A stretch of DNA of 63,903 nt from Rhodococcus sp. 14-1411-2a (GTDB lineage Bacteria; Actinomycetota; Actinomycetes; Mycobacteriales; Mycobacteriaceae): contig NZ_NPGA01000021.1 in the NCBI RefSeq assembly GCF_002259485.1, positions 1 through 63,903 on the forward strand. The letters run 5' to 3'. This document shows positions 23,721 through 32,221 of this stretch, piece after piece. The position numbers and the translations under genes are program-made. The notes beneath the pieces were generated by a model, which made no database searches, had not been told where the DNA came from, and worked only from the letters and a program-made list of their open reading frames with translations. Every line of letters starts with the position of its first letter. The stretch's first letter is position 1.

Positions 23721-24099
23721 ATTCCCGATGTACCGCAGAATCGACGCACTCTTCGATACTTTCCATCTTATCGACGAGGCCGAAACGTCCAACGAGACTG
23801 TCGTGGAATATCTGGTCGAGCGTGGGCACAACATCTCCGTTGAGGCCTTCGAGCAGCTTCGATCAGGTGCCGGAACTCAAAAGATGCCATCTGCAGCGGT
23901 TGTTTCCGACATCGCTGGCTTCTTCCGCTTCTCAAGCGATTACCTCACAGCATCGGAGAACGACCAGCGCTTCAAAGACTTGCAGGAGCAGCTCGATACG
24001 TTGAGGGTGTTCCGGCAACAAGGGGTGAAACGGCTGCGGTTTCGGGGGCAACCAACATCCTCGGATCGAGCCGCTCTGATTCGCGCTTTGCGCGGCTGA
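23713..24099 (+). CDS. EspR-like regulator/nucleoid protein
   Basis: 128 residues with the plan of mycobacterial EspR: an N-terminal atypical HTH (MYRRIDALFDTFHLIDEAET ... VSVEAFEQLRSG) and a C-terminal dimerisation part (FKDLQEQLDTLRVFRQQGVK). EspR controls ESX-1 virulence secretion loci in mycobacteria and acts as a long-range architectural protein. Similarity here is by layout and short motifs (LRSG..T..PS, F..FF....YL). The gene is co-translated with the regulator upstream and converges with the P450. Confidence 0.75.
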   Translation: MSKFPMYRRIDALFDTFHLIDEAETSNETVVEYLVERGHNISVEAFEQLRSGAGTQKMPSAAVVSDIAGFFRFSSDYLTASENDQRFKDLQEQLDTLRVFRQQGVKRLRFRGQPTSSDRAALIRALRG

Positions 24100-24106
24100 G
24101 CCCAAG

Positions 24107-25516
24107 TCACGTCCGAGGATGCAATTTCACGCGTAGCCCCTCAGGCTTCAACGTGATGGTCTCCCGCACCTGCAACGTGTAATCGGGATCCGGCTCGATG
24201 TCGAAGTCCTTGATAATGGTCGCCAAGACGATCAGGATCTCGTGGTAGGCAAACTGCCTGCCAATGCAGGCCCGCATCCCTACCCCAAAAGGTCTGTAGA
24301 TTTCGGGATGTCGACCACGCGTCCTCTCAGGGAGGAAGCGGTCGGGGTTGAACTCTTCTGCGTCCGATCCCCACAGGGCGTTACGGTGCAATTGCAGTAA
24401 GACGACGAACACCCACTCACCCTTCTCGAATGGATGTCGACCTCCAAGCATTGTGTCGGCGTTCGCCTTTCGGAAGTACCCAGGTGCCACCGGCCACAGG
24501 CGTAGGGTTTCGTCGACTATTCGTCGGGTGGCTCTGAGCTTCGACACCTGCTCGAACGTAGGGGTGCCGTCCGTCCAGACAGATTCGATTTCGCGGCGTG
24601 CTTCCTTGACCACTTCAGGGTGGAGCGACAAGTAGTGCAGTGCAAATGCGAGAGCCCCGGCCGACGTCTCGTGACCCGCCACAAGGAACGTCAGAATCTG
24701 GTTTCGCACGTTGGCGTCGTCCAACAGCTCCCCGCTGTCCGGATCGGCCTCGACCAGCATGCGGTCGAGCAGGTCGCCTTTGCCACCCGGCCCGGTGGCT
24801 TTTCGGGTTGCAACGACATCATCAACCAGGGCGTGCACCATCCGCACGTCCTCGCGGTGCTGCTTCAACTGATTGCGAAAGATAGTCTTCTCGACGAGGG
24901 GATGCGAGTAGGCGGCACGGTTGATGTAGCGCAGCTCTCTCAGCATGGCACCGACCAGAACGTGTTCACCAGAATCGGTGAAGGAGTCGAAGTCGTAGCC
25001 GAACGCGCAGCGGCCGATGATTTCAAGCGTTGTCTTGTTCATGTCGGCCGACACATCGATCCACGACCCAGCGGGCTTACTGTGCCACAGCGAGGTCAAT
25101 TGCCCGGCCGCCTCGACCATCGTCTGGTGATAACCGCGCATCGCTTGAGCTGTGAACGACGGAGCAAGAATGGCGTGAGCTTTCGCCCAGTTCGGCTCTC
25201 TGTTGTGTGCGGTGAACAGGCCATCTCGGACAATTTCTCGAAGGTTCCGGATGGGTACTCCCAGAAACTTCGACCAATTCCGATCGTCGTTGATCTCGAC
25301 CAACAGGTTAGGGTCCGAGACATACGTGACGCGGGTGCCGACAATGTTGCGCTCGTAGATACCGCCGTACCGCTGCGCTCCCTTCATACCCCACTGACTC
25401 GAATCGGTGATGTGAAGGTCCCAAATATCACCGAGAAGGGGTATCCGATGGGGTGGGTGCGGCAGCACCCTATCCTTCGCCTTGATACGTAGGGGACTGC
25501 TCAGAGACTGGCTCAA
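24107..25516 (-). CDS. Cytochrome P450, CYP102 (BM3 haem-domain)-like, without reductase
   Basis: 469 residues, a complete P450 haem domain. The I-helix is FLVAGHETSAG, the ExxR motif is ETLRLWP, and the haem loop is RPFGVGMRACIGRQFAYHE with the thiolate cysteine. The N-terminus (LPHPPHRIPLLGDIWDL) and haem loop resemble fatty-acid hydroxylases of the CYP102 type, which normally have a C-terminal reductase; here the protein ends right after the domain. Redox partners must come from elsewhere. No ferredoxin is adjacent. The substrate is unknown, but fatty acids or hydrophobic compounds are likely. Confidence 0.93.
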   Translation of the reverse strand: MSQSLSSPLRIKAKDRVLPHPPHRIPLLGDIWDLHITDSSQWGMKGAQRYGGIYERNIVGTRVTYVSDPNLLVEINDDRNWSKFLGVPIRNLREIVRDGLFTAHNREPNWAKAHAILAPSFTAQAMRGYHQTMVEAAGQLTSLWHSKPAGSWIDVSADMNKTTLEIIGRCAFGYDFDSFTDSGEHVLVGAMLRELRYINRAAYSHPLVEKTIFRNQLKQHREDVRMVHALVDDVVATRKATGPGGKGDLLDRMLVEADPDSGELLDDANVRNQILTFLVAGHETSAGALAFALHYLSLHPEVVKEARREIESVWTDGTPTFEQVSKLRATRRIVDETLRLWPVAPGYFRKANADTMLGGRHPFEKGEWVFVVLLQLHRNALWGSDAEEFNPDRFLPERTRGRHPEIYRPFGVGMRACIGRQFAYHEILIVLATIIKDFDIEPDPDYTLQVRETITLKPEGLRVKLHPRT

Positions 25517-25538
25517 TGTGACTACTTCCTGAACGCTG

Positions 25539-26696
25539 TTAAGCGTGGGTTGAGATGGCCGATTGCTTTGCTGTTTCCCACCGACACGCGATCTTGTTCA
25601 GCGCGCGCACTTCCTCAATAAGGTCTCGATCTCTGTCAGCGGCGTGTAGTCGTATGTAGTCGCCCGGGGCACCGCCGGAACGTTTTCGTTCCAGAGCTGC
25701 CGCGACTTGGAACGCGGAAGCCGTAGCGGGGTCAGTGTGGTCGTCAATGGGGGTCGCGAACCGTCCGAGCACCAGTAAGCAGTCGCGGATCTCGACCGTC
25801 ATCCGTTGTAAGGCCTCTATACGTCCTGATCCGGCGGCTGCGTGGTACTTCTTATCCAAACCGGGAATATCGTCCTTGCAGGTGGCGACTAGGTCCTCGC
25901 GAAGTGGCTGGAGCTTTCGAATGGACCGGGTTGCCGGGTCTAGTTCTGCGAGTTCGAGCAGTAGATAGATGGGCCGAATAATGGCGACAATTGCACCGAG
26001 AAGTAGAATATAAACGAAGTTATTCTCATTTGCTGCGAATCTGAACTCGACAAACGACGTGCCAGTTCCGGTTGCGGCAAATACCGAGCTCGCGAAGATG
26101 GAGATTGCCTCTTCCGTCGCCCATGCACCAGCGACCAGAAGAACTAGGTATGTTGCGATGTGTTTTCCTCGAAGTTGTCCCCGGACGAGATCGCGCACGC
26201 TGACGTAGACGAGAGGGACGCTTACGGCGGCGCACCAGGCGGAAAAGATCGAGAAGTATGCGACCGTTTGCCAACCTTCGGTTCGGTCGACGTATTGGTC
26301 GAGCACCCGAGCGTGGGTGCCGAACACGAGCATGAGCGGGACGGATATGTAGCCAGCTAGCCATACTGGCTTGTCCGTGATCCACCGGTCGGAGAATCGA
26401 GATCGTGCCCACGACGACACCAGCACTAGGACCAACGGCACGTAAGCCATGACAATCATGGTCGTACCGAGTTGGCGGGTGAACCCGACGGATAGCCCGA
26501 CGTGGACTGCCAGGAAGTTCTGGGCCTCTGCTTCGCGGAAGGCAGCAGCCAGGATTGCAAAACCGAGTGCGTACGTCACCAGCCGCTCTGTGTGTGAACC
26601 GGAACGCCCGAACAGCAGGATCATTCGCGCTACGAATGTTGCGACCGACATCAGGATGATTGTCCAACTGATGAGTCCCGGAACGGAGCTGGTCAT
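25539..26696 (-). CDS. MAB_1171c-type membrane protein (DUF6545-like C-terminus)
   Basis: 385 residues from ATG 26694-26696. Seven or so membrane helices fill the first 260 residues (VPGLISWTIILMSVATFVAR, LVTYALGFAILAAAF and so on). The cytosolic C-terminus (ATRSIRKLQPLREDLVATCK ... EALQRMTVEIRDCLLVLGRF) matches what I know of MAB_1171c/DUF6545 proteins, which sit next to ImmA/IrrE-like or XRE genes. Its start overlaps the protease gene by four bases, as in that pairing. The function of the family is not established. Confidence 0.8.
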   Translation of the reverse strand: MTSSVPGLISWTIILMSVATFVARMILLFGRSGSHTERLVTYALGFAILAAAFREAEAQNFLAVHVGLSVGFTRQLGTTMIVMAYVPLVLVLVSSWARSRFSDRWITDKPVWLAGYISVPLMLVFGTHARVLDQYVDRTEGWQTVAYFSIFSAWCAAVSVPLVYVSVRDLVRGQLRGKHIATYLVLLVAGAWATEEAISIFASSVFAATGTGTSFVEFRFAANENNFVYILLLGAIVAIIRPIYLLLELAELDPATRSIRKLQPLREDLVATCKDDIPGLDKKYHAAAGSGRIEALQRMTVEIRDCLLVLGRFATPIDDHTDPATASAFQVAAALERKRSGGAPGDYIRLHAADRDRDLIEEVRALNKIACRWETAKQSAISTHA

Positions 26697-27196
26697 GCCG
26701 TCCCCCACAACGATCGCATAGCGGCCGAATCGCGGAAATGCGAGACCTTCGTCATCACTAAGTCTGCCAAGAGTTCGGCCTCGCTCTCCTGCTCGTTTGA
26801 AACGAGGTTGCGACCTAGAGCGCTGCGCAGGGCGTCCGGCGGGACATCGGAAAGTAGTAGCCGCAACCAGTCTTCGTTCGGCTCCTGGTCGGATGAGTGA
26901 CCGAGGACCATGTGTGCTGCCTCGTGGCACAGCACCTGAATTAGATGGCGCTCTGTCATCCCCAGGTCGTACAGGATGATGTCTTTGTCCGTGCAGTCAC
27001 ACCACACGCCGCATGGTGATGACTGGAGATCGCCGTACAGCTCGCTGCTATCCGATGACCGGACCCCACGAAGTTCGATTGGCCGGCCGCGGTATTGCGA
27101 GAGAGCGTCGATGAACGCGTCGCGGTTCCACGGGGAGGGAATCATCGCTTCAATAGTTGCGCGCGCCTCGAAGACATTGGCCATCGAATCTTTCAT
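26693..27196 (-). CDS. ImmA/IrrE-like zinc metallopeptidase
   Basis: 167 residues from ATG 27194-27196. The zinc motif HEAAH (VLCHEAAHMVLGHS) and the downstream acidic ligand in ESEAELLADLVM fit ImmA/IrrE-type peptidases, which cleave XRE repressors. IILYDLGMTERHLIQV before the motif is also typical. It is co-translated with the MAB_1171c-type membrane protein, so the pair may form a sensor/protease unit. No cognate XRE repressor is adjacent; the regulators at 22-24 kb are candidates. Confidence 0.85.
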   Translation of the reverse strand: MKDSMANVFEARATIEAMIPSPWNRDAFIDALSQYRGRPIELRGVRSSDSSELYGDLQSSPCGVWCDCTDKDIILYDLGMTERHLIQVLCHEAAHMVLGHSSDQEPNEDWLRLLLSDVPPDALRSALGRNLVSNEQESEAELLADLVMTKVSHFRDSAAMRSLWGTA

Positions 27197-27487
27197 AGGA
27201 GCCCCCCAGCTGCCGTCTTCAGATTGCGGTGCCAGGGTACTGCATCGCTGTGAGGCTCTCCGAGCAGCAGTTCTCCACACCCTCGCGCCACAAAGGGCCG
27301 CTGGGCGGTCCACCGCTTCCAGTCGCGAGACCGGGAATCGCTCTGCCTCTTAGCCCCAAAGACGCGGGCGACTCACATCGATGTAATTTCCTTCGACGCT
27401 TTCGGCGTGTCTGAGCCCGCCGAACATGATTCTGCATCAGGATAGGCACTGGTTGGGACCGATGATGCAGATGAAGGAGGCCACGCG
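27197..27487. other. Divergent intergenic region, no gene seen
   Basis: This stretch must hold promoters for the leftward protease operon and the rightward small RHH-like gene. I see no convincing coding frame, RNA gene or repeat in it. Confidence 0.5.
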
Positions 27488-27700
27488 ATGCCGATGCCCA
27501 GTAAGGGTGACCGGAAGCCGTTGACTGTCCGAATCCCGCTAGAGCTGATCAAGACGCTCGAAGAACAACAGAGTTCAGCAGGTGTGACGTCTTTGGGTCA
27601 ATACCTGGCCGACCTCATCGCGATCGTGAATGACCGCGAGGACCTCGCACTTGAACTCAACCGACCGCAGAACCAAGGAGTGTTGCCCCTGACTGCGTGA
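27488..27700 (+). CDS. Small ribbon-helix-helix-like DNA-binding protein
   Basis: 70 residues. PLTVRIPLELIKTLEEQQSS looks like the strand and first helix of an RHH (MetJ/Arc) fold, and TSLGQYLADLIAIVN the second helix. GAAGGAGG gives a strong ribosome site. It precedes the replication protein, so it may be a copy-number or partition regulator. A CCGAAT-N4-ATTCGG inverted repeat 10 bp after its stop (27711-27726) is a possible target. Confidence 0.75.
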   Translation: MPMPSKGDRKPLTVRIPLELIKTLEEQQSSAGVTSLGQYLADLIAIVNDREDLALELNRPQNQGVLPLTA

Positions 27701-27710
27701 TCGTTTAGTT

Positions 27711-27726
27711 CCGAATCGACATTCGG
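27711..27726. promoter_or_regulatory. CCGAAT-CGAC-ATTCGG inverted repeat upstream of rep
   Basis: Perfect 6-bp arms and 4-bp spacer lie between the RHH-like gene and the PrimPol-like rep. This is a candidate operator for rep control. Symmetry is seen; function is inference. Confidence 0.4.
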
Positions 27727-27767
27727 GACATACGTTCAACTGAATTAGCGCAGCACAGATAACGAAA

Positions 27768-27793
27768 AACCCCCGGCGGGCGGGCCGAGGGTT
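27768..27793. terminator. Hairpin terminator between RHH-like gene and rep
   Basis: AACCCCCGGC (27768-27777) pairs with GCCGAGGGTT (27784-27793) with one mismatch, and AAAAA precedes it on the plus strand. On the minus strand it becomes a hairpin followed by TTTTTCG. It probably ends the RHH-like transcript and blocks antisense transcription from the rep side. Confidence 0.7.
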
Positions 27794-27869
27794 CTCGAAA
27801 TCAGAGAAGCGAGTGACTAGCTCGCGACTCGGGTGTTGCTACTCCCCGAAGGGACTTGTCTTGCGTGAC

Positions 27870-29735
27870 ATGTCTCAGGGTACATCGTGCCCTGAAGTAG
27901 GTACAAGATTGAATGCTCGTGTCGTCCATCCGGATGCGACTGCGGACCGGTTGTGGCATCGATTCGCGCCGGCCATTGCTGCGCGCCGGTCGATGAGGCT
28001 GTACGACCCGACGACGCGTAAATACGTGTCCGCGGGGCCGTTGACGGTCAAAAGACCGGCATTGCCATCGGCTGTGCCGCTGTTCTCACGCGGGCGCGCC
28101 GGCGTCGTTGCCCTGGACTTCGACACCAAACACCACGGCCACGCCTCCGTTGTCGCCGACGTGACGCGTCTGCTGGCCTGGTTGACCGAATGCGGTGGCC
28201 GCGCAGTAGTCGACGAATCGACCAGCGGCGGCAGACACGTGCTGATACCGCTGGCACCGGGAAGAACAGTCACTGCTGACGAGGTCCGGCCGTTGTTGCG
28301 CCTTCTCTCAGCGCGACTTCCCACGTTGGACATCACACCGATGACCAACGATGCCACCGGCTGCATCACCGTGCCGGGCTCGCAGTGCAAAGAAGGTGGC
28401 TACCGCACCCTCGTCGATCTCGACCCGGCGGCAGCGTCCGACATCCTGACCGTCGGGTCGGATGCCGGCACGCTCCAGCGGCTCGAAGCCCTGCTCGGAG
28501 GAACGGGCGGAGCGGCCATAAGCCCGATCGCCGCCCACATCCGCACCGAAGCGTCCGCTGAACGAGTCCTCGGCAGCAGCGATGGCGCCCGGTTGCATCC
28601 GCGTTTCTGCCGCTCCACCCCTCCGCCGCGCTGCGTCCTCGACTTCGCCAGCACCGGCCGCATCGACACCCGCCGTTGGCCCTCACGCTCGGAAGCACGC
28701 CAGTCCGTCATCACCCACGCCGTCCTCTCCGGTGCCAGCACCGCCGACATTCTCACTCGTGTCACCGAACCAGCGTGGGCGGGTGTGCGTGCCGCCTACG
28801 CCCGCTACGCCGAACCCGAACGCGCCATCCGCCGCGACACTGTGCGCGCCCTCGAATGGGCCGCCTCCACACTCCCAGAAACAGTCCGGGATACCGGGCA
28901 CAAGCAAAAGCACACAGGGGGTACCTACGATCCGGTATTTCGTTTATGGCTTACCCACGCCCAAACTTGGGTCGCTACGGAGTTCTTACATCGGCGAGAT
29001 CGGTGGACGACTCATGCAGTTGTTCAAGCACTGGCGTGGGCTGCTGCGGTTTCGGGACAGATAGTTGAAGGTGTTCCCACTGTCGGTGTCGGTGGGCGGT
29101 CACTGTCTATTGCGGCCGGCATGCTCCCGGAATCGACGGTGTGGTCTGTTCTGGAGCGGTTGCGGGACATGGAAGGCTCACCGCTGTTGCTGATCGAGCG
29201 TGGGGTGGGTCAGAACCCCGACCGGTACGCGCTGGTGCCCACACACGCGGGACGCGCGATGACCGACGCTTTGCCCGAGTCAGTGCAGGTGGAGTCGGTA
29301 CACCCGGCATGGAGTGTCATCGGATGGCGTCACCGCATCCTCTACGACGCAGTCGTCGCAGCAGCAGAACCCCTCACCCCGGACGAGTTGTTCATCGCCA
29401 TCGGCATCGGACGTACCAGCGGGTACGAGGCTCTACTGGATCTGCGCGTTGCCGGTCTGCTCACGGTCGAGAGCGCCCAAATCGGTGTCGGGCCGGTCGA
29501 ACTCGACGACATCGGCCATCGTCACGGTCTCACGTCGGCCGTCCGTGCCCGCATTGTGCGCCACCGCGCCGAACGCATCGTCTGGCGGGAATGGCTTGCA
29601 GCTCGCGACGAGGCACGCACTCCGCCCGAACCTGACCGGTCGTTGTTTGCCATCGCCGACGAACACCCTGCCGATCCACCCGACCGCGACTACATCATGG
29701 CGGTGATGAACACCGGTCCACCTGACCCGTTCTAA
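27870..29735 (+). CDS. PrimPol/AEP-like plasmid replication protein
   Basis: About 621 residues from ATG 27870 (other in-frame starts exist upstream). Residues 40-200 resemble an archaeo-eukaryotic primase-polymerase core: RAGVVALDFDTKHHG carries the DxD metal pair, VDESTSGGRHVLIPL the SxH nucleotide motif, and DITPMTNDATGCITVPGSQC the third. The middle is helical. Near residue 440 a winged-helix-like part appears (STVWSVLERLRDMEGSPLLL). This is the best replication initiator candidate in the window. No iterons or DnaA boxes are clear beside it. Confidence 0.78.
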   Translation: MSQGTSCPEVGTRLNARVVHPDATADRLWHRFAPAIAARRSMRLYDPTTRKYVSAGPLTVKRPALPSAVPLFSRGRAGVVALDFDTKHHGHASVVADVTRLLAWLTECGGRAVVDESTSGGRHVLIPLAPGRTVTADEVRPLLRLLSARLPTLDITPMTNDATGCITVPGSQCKEGGYRTLVDLDPAAASDILTVGSDAGTLQRLEALLGGTGGAAISPIAAHIRTEASAERVLGSSDGARLHPRFCRSTPPPRCVLDFASTGRIDTRRWPSRSEARQSVITHAVLSGASTADILTRVTEPAWAGVRAAYARYAEPERAIRRDTVRALEWAASTLPETVRDTGHKQKHTGGTYDPVFRLWLTHAQTWVATEFLHRRDRWTTHAVVQALAWAAAVSGQIVEGVPTVGVGGRSLSIAAGMLPESTVWSVLERLRDMEGSPLLLIERGVGQNPDRYALVPTHAGRAMTDALPESVQVESVHPAWSVIGWRHRILYDAVVAAAEPLTPDELFIAIGIGRTSGYEALLDLRVAGLLTVESAQIGVGPVELDDIGHRHGLTSAVRARIVRHRAERIVWREWLAARDEARTPPEPDRSLFAIADEHPADPPDRDYIMAVMNTGPPDPF

Positions 29736-29873
29736 GACACTATGCCGGTCACGTATCTCGGCCAGACGCGAATATCGTTCTCGTTCGTTTCTCGGGATCA
29801 GGTGGTCGTCAACTTTCTTGACGATACGTAGTGTTGTTGCTTGCCTTCATCCCTGCGCGGACACCCAGGTATG

Positions 29874-30974
29874 TCAGAGTGTTTCGTTACCAAGTAGGTC
29901 GAGTGTGCGCTGCAGGAGCATTTCGATACGGTCCTCGACGTCGTCGACCATGTCGGGAACGCCGGCCAAAGCGGTATGTGCGCGGCGTCGTGCATCGACG
30001 CCTGAGCGGTAGTACCCGGAATCAAGTTCCACGGAGTGCTCCAGCTCGGTAGGACCGACGACCTGGAGCTGTTTGGTATCCCCGCGATTCTGCGAGGTGA
30101 CGACGCGATGGCGGCGCGAGGTGTGTAGCGGTGCGTTCCCGGCGCGGTGCATGGCAATGACCGATCCGACCTCGGCGGCAGTCATCGCGGCGACGGGCAG
30201 GGGCATGTGTCCCCACTGGTCGATCGGGACCGCGATCGGGCCCGATCGGAACGGCCACTCAGACATCTCGGGAAACGTGTTGTCGTGCAGATGTTCTGCG
30301 AGCAGAGTTGTCGATGGGTAGCGGTCGGAGAACTGCAGGACCGTGCGCCACCGCTCCCATACCTCTACCGGACTGAAGTCGGTGACGTCGTGGGGATCGA
30401 TGCGAACATGGTGGTGTCCACCGATCCAGACACTCTCACCCTCGATGGTGATCTCGCCGCGGTCAAGTGATGCAATTGCCCTGTGCGACAAACCCACTCC
30501 GGCCAAGAGAAGTAGTACAGCATCACGGCGGCCGAACAATGCGGCAGTCGATCCCACGGTCGGCAGTCCGGCCCCGATCGCCTGATACTGCACGGCACGT
30601 CGGATCGTTCTCGCGCTGCGGGCAGAGTCCAGTGCCAGCCGGAGCGAAGTCGCGCGCCCTGGCGCGGGGAGGCCGGCTTCGAGGTGGACGTGGTCGATAG
30701 CGGAGACCCGGCGCAACTGCACTGCATCGCCGGCGGGGTTCTCGTCGAGAAACTCCGCCAACGTGATCGGCGTCGCAGGTAGTGGCTCGACGTTCGCGGC
30801 GGAGCACCAGTCGGCGAACAGCCCCCACTCGTAGCGATACCCGCTCACCGCGGTGCCCCGTCTTGCCATCTGTGCGACGGTACCGGCTTGGGCCGACAGC
30901 TCCGGATCGACTCCTCGAGGTGTACGTCGAGAAGTCTTGACACCGTTCGAGCAGTCGCCATTGGGGCCAATCAT
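29874..30974 (-). CDS. Tyrosine-recombinase-like protein with degenerate catalytic domain
   Basis: 366 residues. The N-terminal core-binding domain is recognisable (GYRYEWGLFADWCSAANVEP ... TPITLAEFLDEN). The expected catalytic arginine reads GVGLSHRAIASLD and no HxxR...H...Y series is present. The C-terminus has WGHMPLPVAAMTAAEVGSVI and YYRSGVDARRRAHTALAGVP, which recur in the fragment at 38258-38749, so this is a family of its own. It may bind DNA without cutting. It is adjacent to rep, so a role in plasmid maintenance is conceivable. Confidence 0.75.
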   Translation of the reverse strand: MIGPNGDCSNGVKTSRRTPRGVDPELSAQAGTVAQMARRGTAVSGYRYEWGLFADWCSAANVEPLPATPITLAEFLDENPAGDAVQLRRVSAIDHVHLEAGLPAPGRATSLRLALDSARSARTIRRAVQYQAIGAGLPTVGSTAALFGRRDAVLLLLAGVGLSHRAIASLDRGEITIEGESVWIGGHHHVRIDPHDVTDFSPVEVWERWRTVLQFSDRYPSTTLLAEHLHDNTFPEMSEWPFRSGPIAVPIDQWGHMPLPVAAMTAAEVGSVIAMHRAGNAPLHTSRRHRVVTSQNRGDTKQLQVVGPTELEHSVELDSGYYRSGVDARRRAHTALAGVPDMVDDVEDRIEMLLQRTLDLLGNETL

Positions 30975-31084
30975 GTGCCCTGCTGATCAGTCAACCAACG
31001 TCAATCCGGTGAGTTGCAGGCTGGACCGGCTGTAGAACCGAACCGACTCGACTGTTGCGGATTCCAAACGGAAGTATGGGCCCC

Positions 31085-32032
31085 ATGTTGAGCAATTTTG
31101 TGACGTTCGGGCCGCTGCTGGTTGGATTGACAGCTTTGGTAGCACTCGTCTTGTCCAACACCAGGAGCGCGACCCTTAGACGCCGCGAAGAAACCCTGCG
31201 TGAGATTAAAGCCTCTCTCGATCCACGCGAGCGTCATACGACGGCGATCGTTCGGCTACACCGCGCGACTGTCGCCGCTGTAGTTGCTCGTCAAACGCAT
31301 GGCGCATGGCCGTTCGTGTGGCCCTGGCTGATGTGGATTATTACCGCCGCCCTGTTTGGCCAGAGTGGGTTCTATCTGGGCAAGTATGTGGAGAGCGGGC
31401 AACCTTTCGAGCTGAACACGTTTGCATACGAAGTGTTCGGAGGTGATGTCCCCGCCTTCCTGGTAGTAATCGCGGGATGGTTGTTTATCTCGCAGGCGTT
31501 TCGAAACTATGAACACTCGCTTTATCAGAGAGCGCGCACTGCTCGCGCGTTTTATAACCGGGGTGAGATAAGCCATTGTCAACGAATCTTTGGTTTTCAC
31601 GACTTCTACCGAGAGCGTCGGCCCGGTCCATCCTGGCGTTGGTTCGTTCGAGACCTCGTGCCGGGCACTGCCGCATTGTCGGTTGGGTTAGCTGGAGGAG
31701 TCGCCGTCTACGTGAGGGCAGAATCGCAGCAAACGGACGGCGTGACACCGTTGCTGATGACAGCATTTTGGACCGGCGTTCCGGCGCTGACCTCGGTTAT
31801 CGCAGCGTCATTCGTGGCCATCGGAGTACACGAGCGGCGGAGCGACATCGAGCTGCTCCCGCGACCCCGAGTGTCGTCGCGTTTAGGGCTGCGTCGCGCG
31901 CTCGTCAGTACCGACAACGGAAGTATCGCAGGGCGCGCACATAGCAACAGATCAAGATCATCATGGCGCATCAATGTGCGACGGTCCCGGGCCGTAGGTC
32001 AAAAGGTAACGACTACGGAACCGGACAGTTGA
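31085..32032 (+). CDS. Hypothetical membrane protein, about four helices
   Basis: 315 residues from ATG 31085, chosen because GGAAG lies ten bases upstream. Membrane helices lie near 5-24 (FGPLLVGLTALVALVLSN), 80-105 (FVWPWLMWIITAALFGQSGF), 120-145 (VPAFLVVIAGWLFISQAF), 200-220 and 235-258. The central loop (YQRARTARAFYNRGEISHCQ) is cytosolic and basic. The tail is Arg/Ser-rich. No family is recognised. It is divergent from the recombinase-like gene and convergent with the ART-like gene. Confidence 0.7.
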   Translation: MLSNFVTFGPLLVGLTALVALVLSNTRSATLRRREETLREIKASLDPRERHTTAIVRLHRATVAAVVARQTHGAWPFVWPWLMWIITAALFGQSGFYLGKYVESGQPFELNTFAYEVFGGDVPAFLVVIAGWLFISQAFRNYEHSLYQRARTARAFYNRGEISHCQRIFGFHDFYRERRPGPSWRWFVRDLVPGTAALSVGLAGGVAVYVRAESQQTDGVTPLLMTAFWTGVPALTSVIAASFVAIGVHERRSDIELLPRPRVSSRLGLRRALVSTDNGSIAGRAHSNRSRSSWRINVRRSRAVGQKVTTTEPDS

Positions 32033-32221
32033 ATCAACGCTCCGGCTCAGTCGTCGGGAGGTAGATTTCGCTACCCTTCGACGCTTGCGGACTGGGCATA
32101 CCCGCTTTCCCAGACATCCCCGCGTTCGCCAGAACTGTATTTCCCCGCCGTCCGAATGGCTTTGGGTGAGGTGCCGGTCTATTGCTCGGTCCTGCCCGAT
32201 TGTCGGCGAGATCTATCGCTA

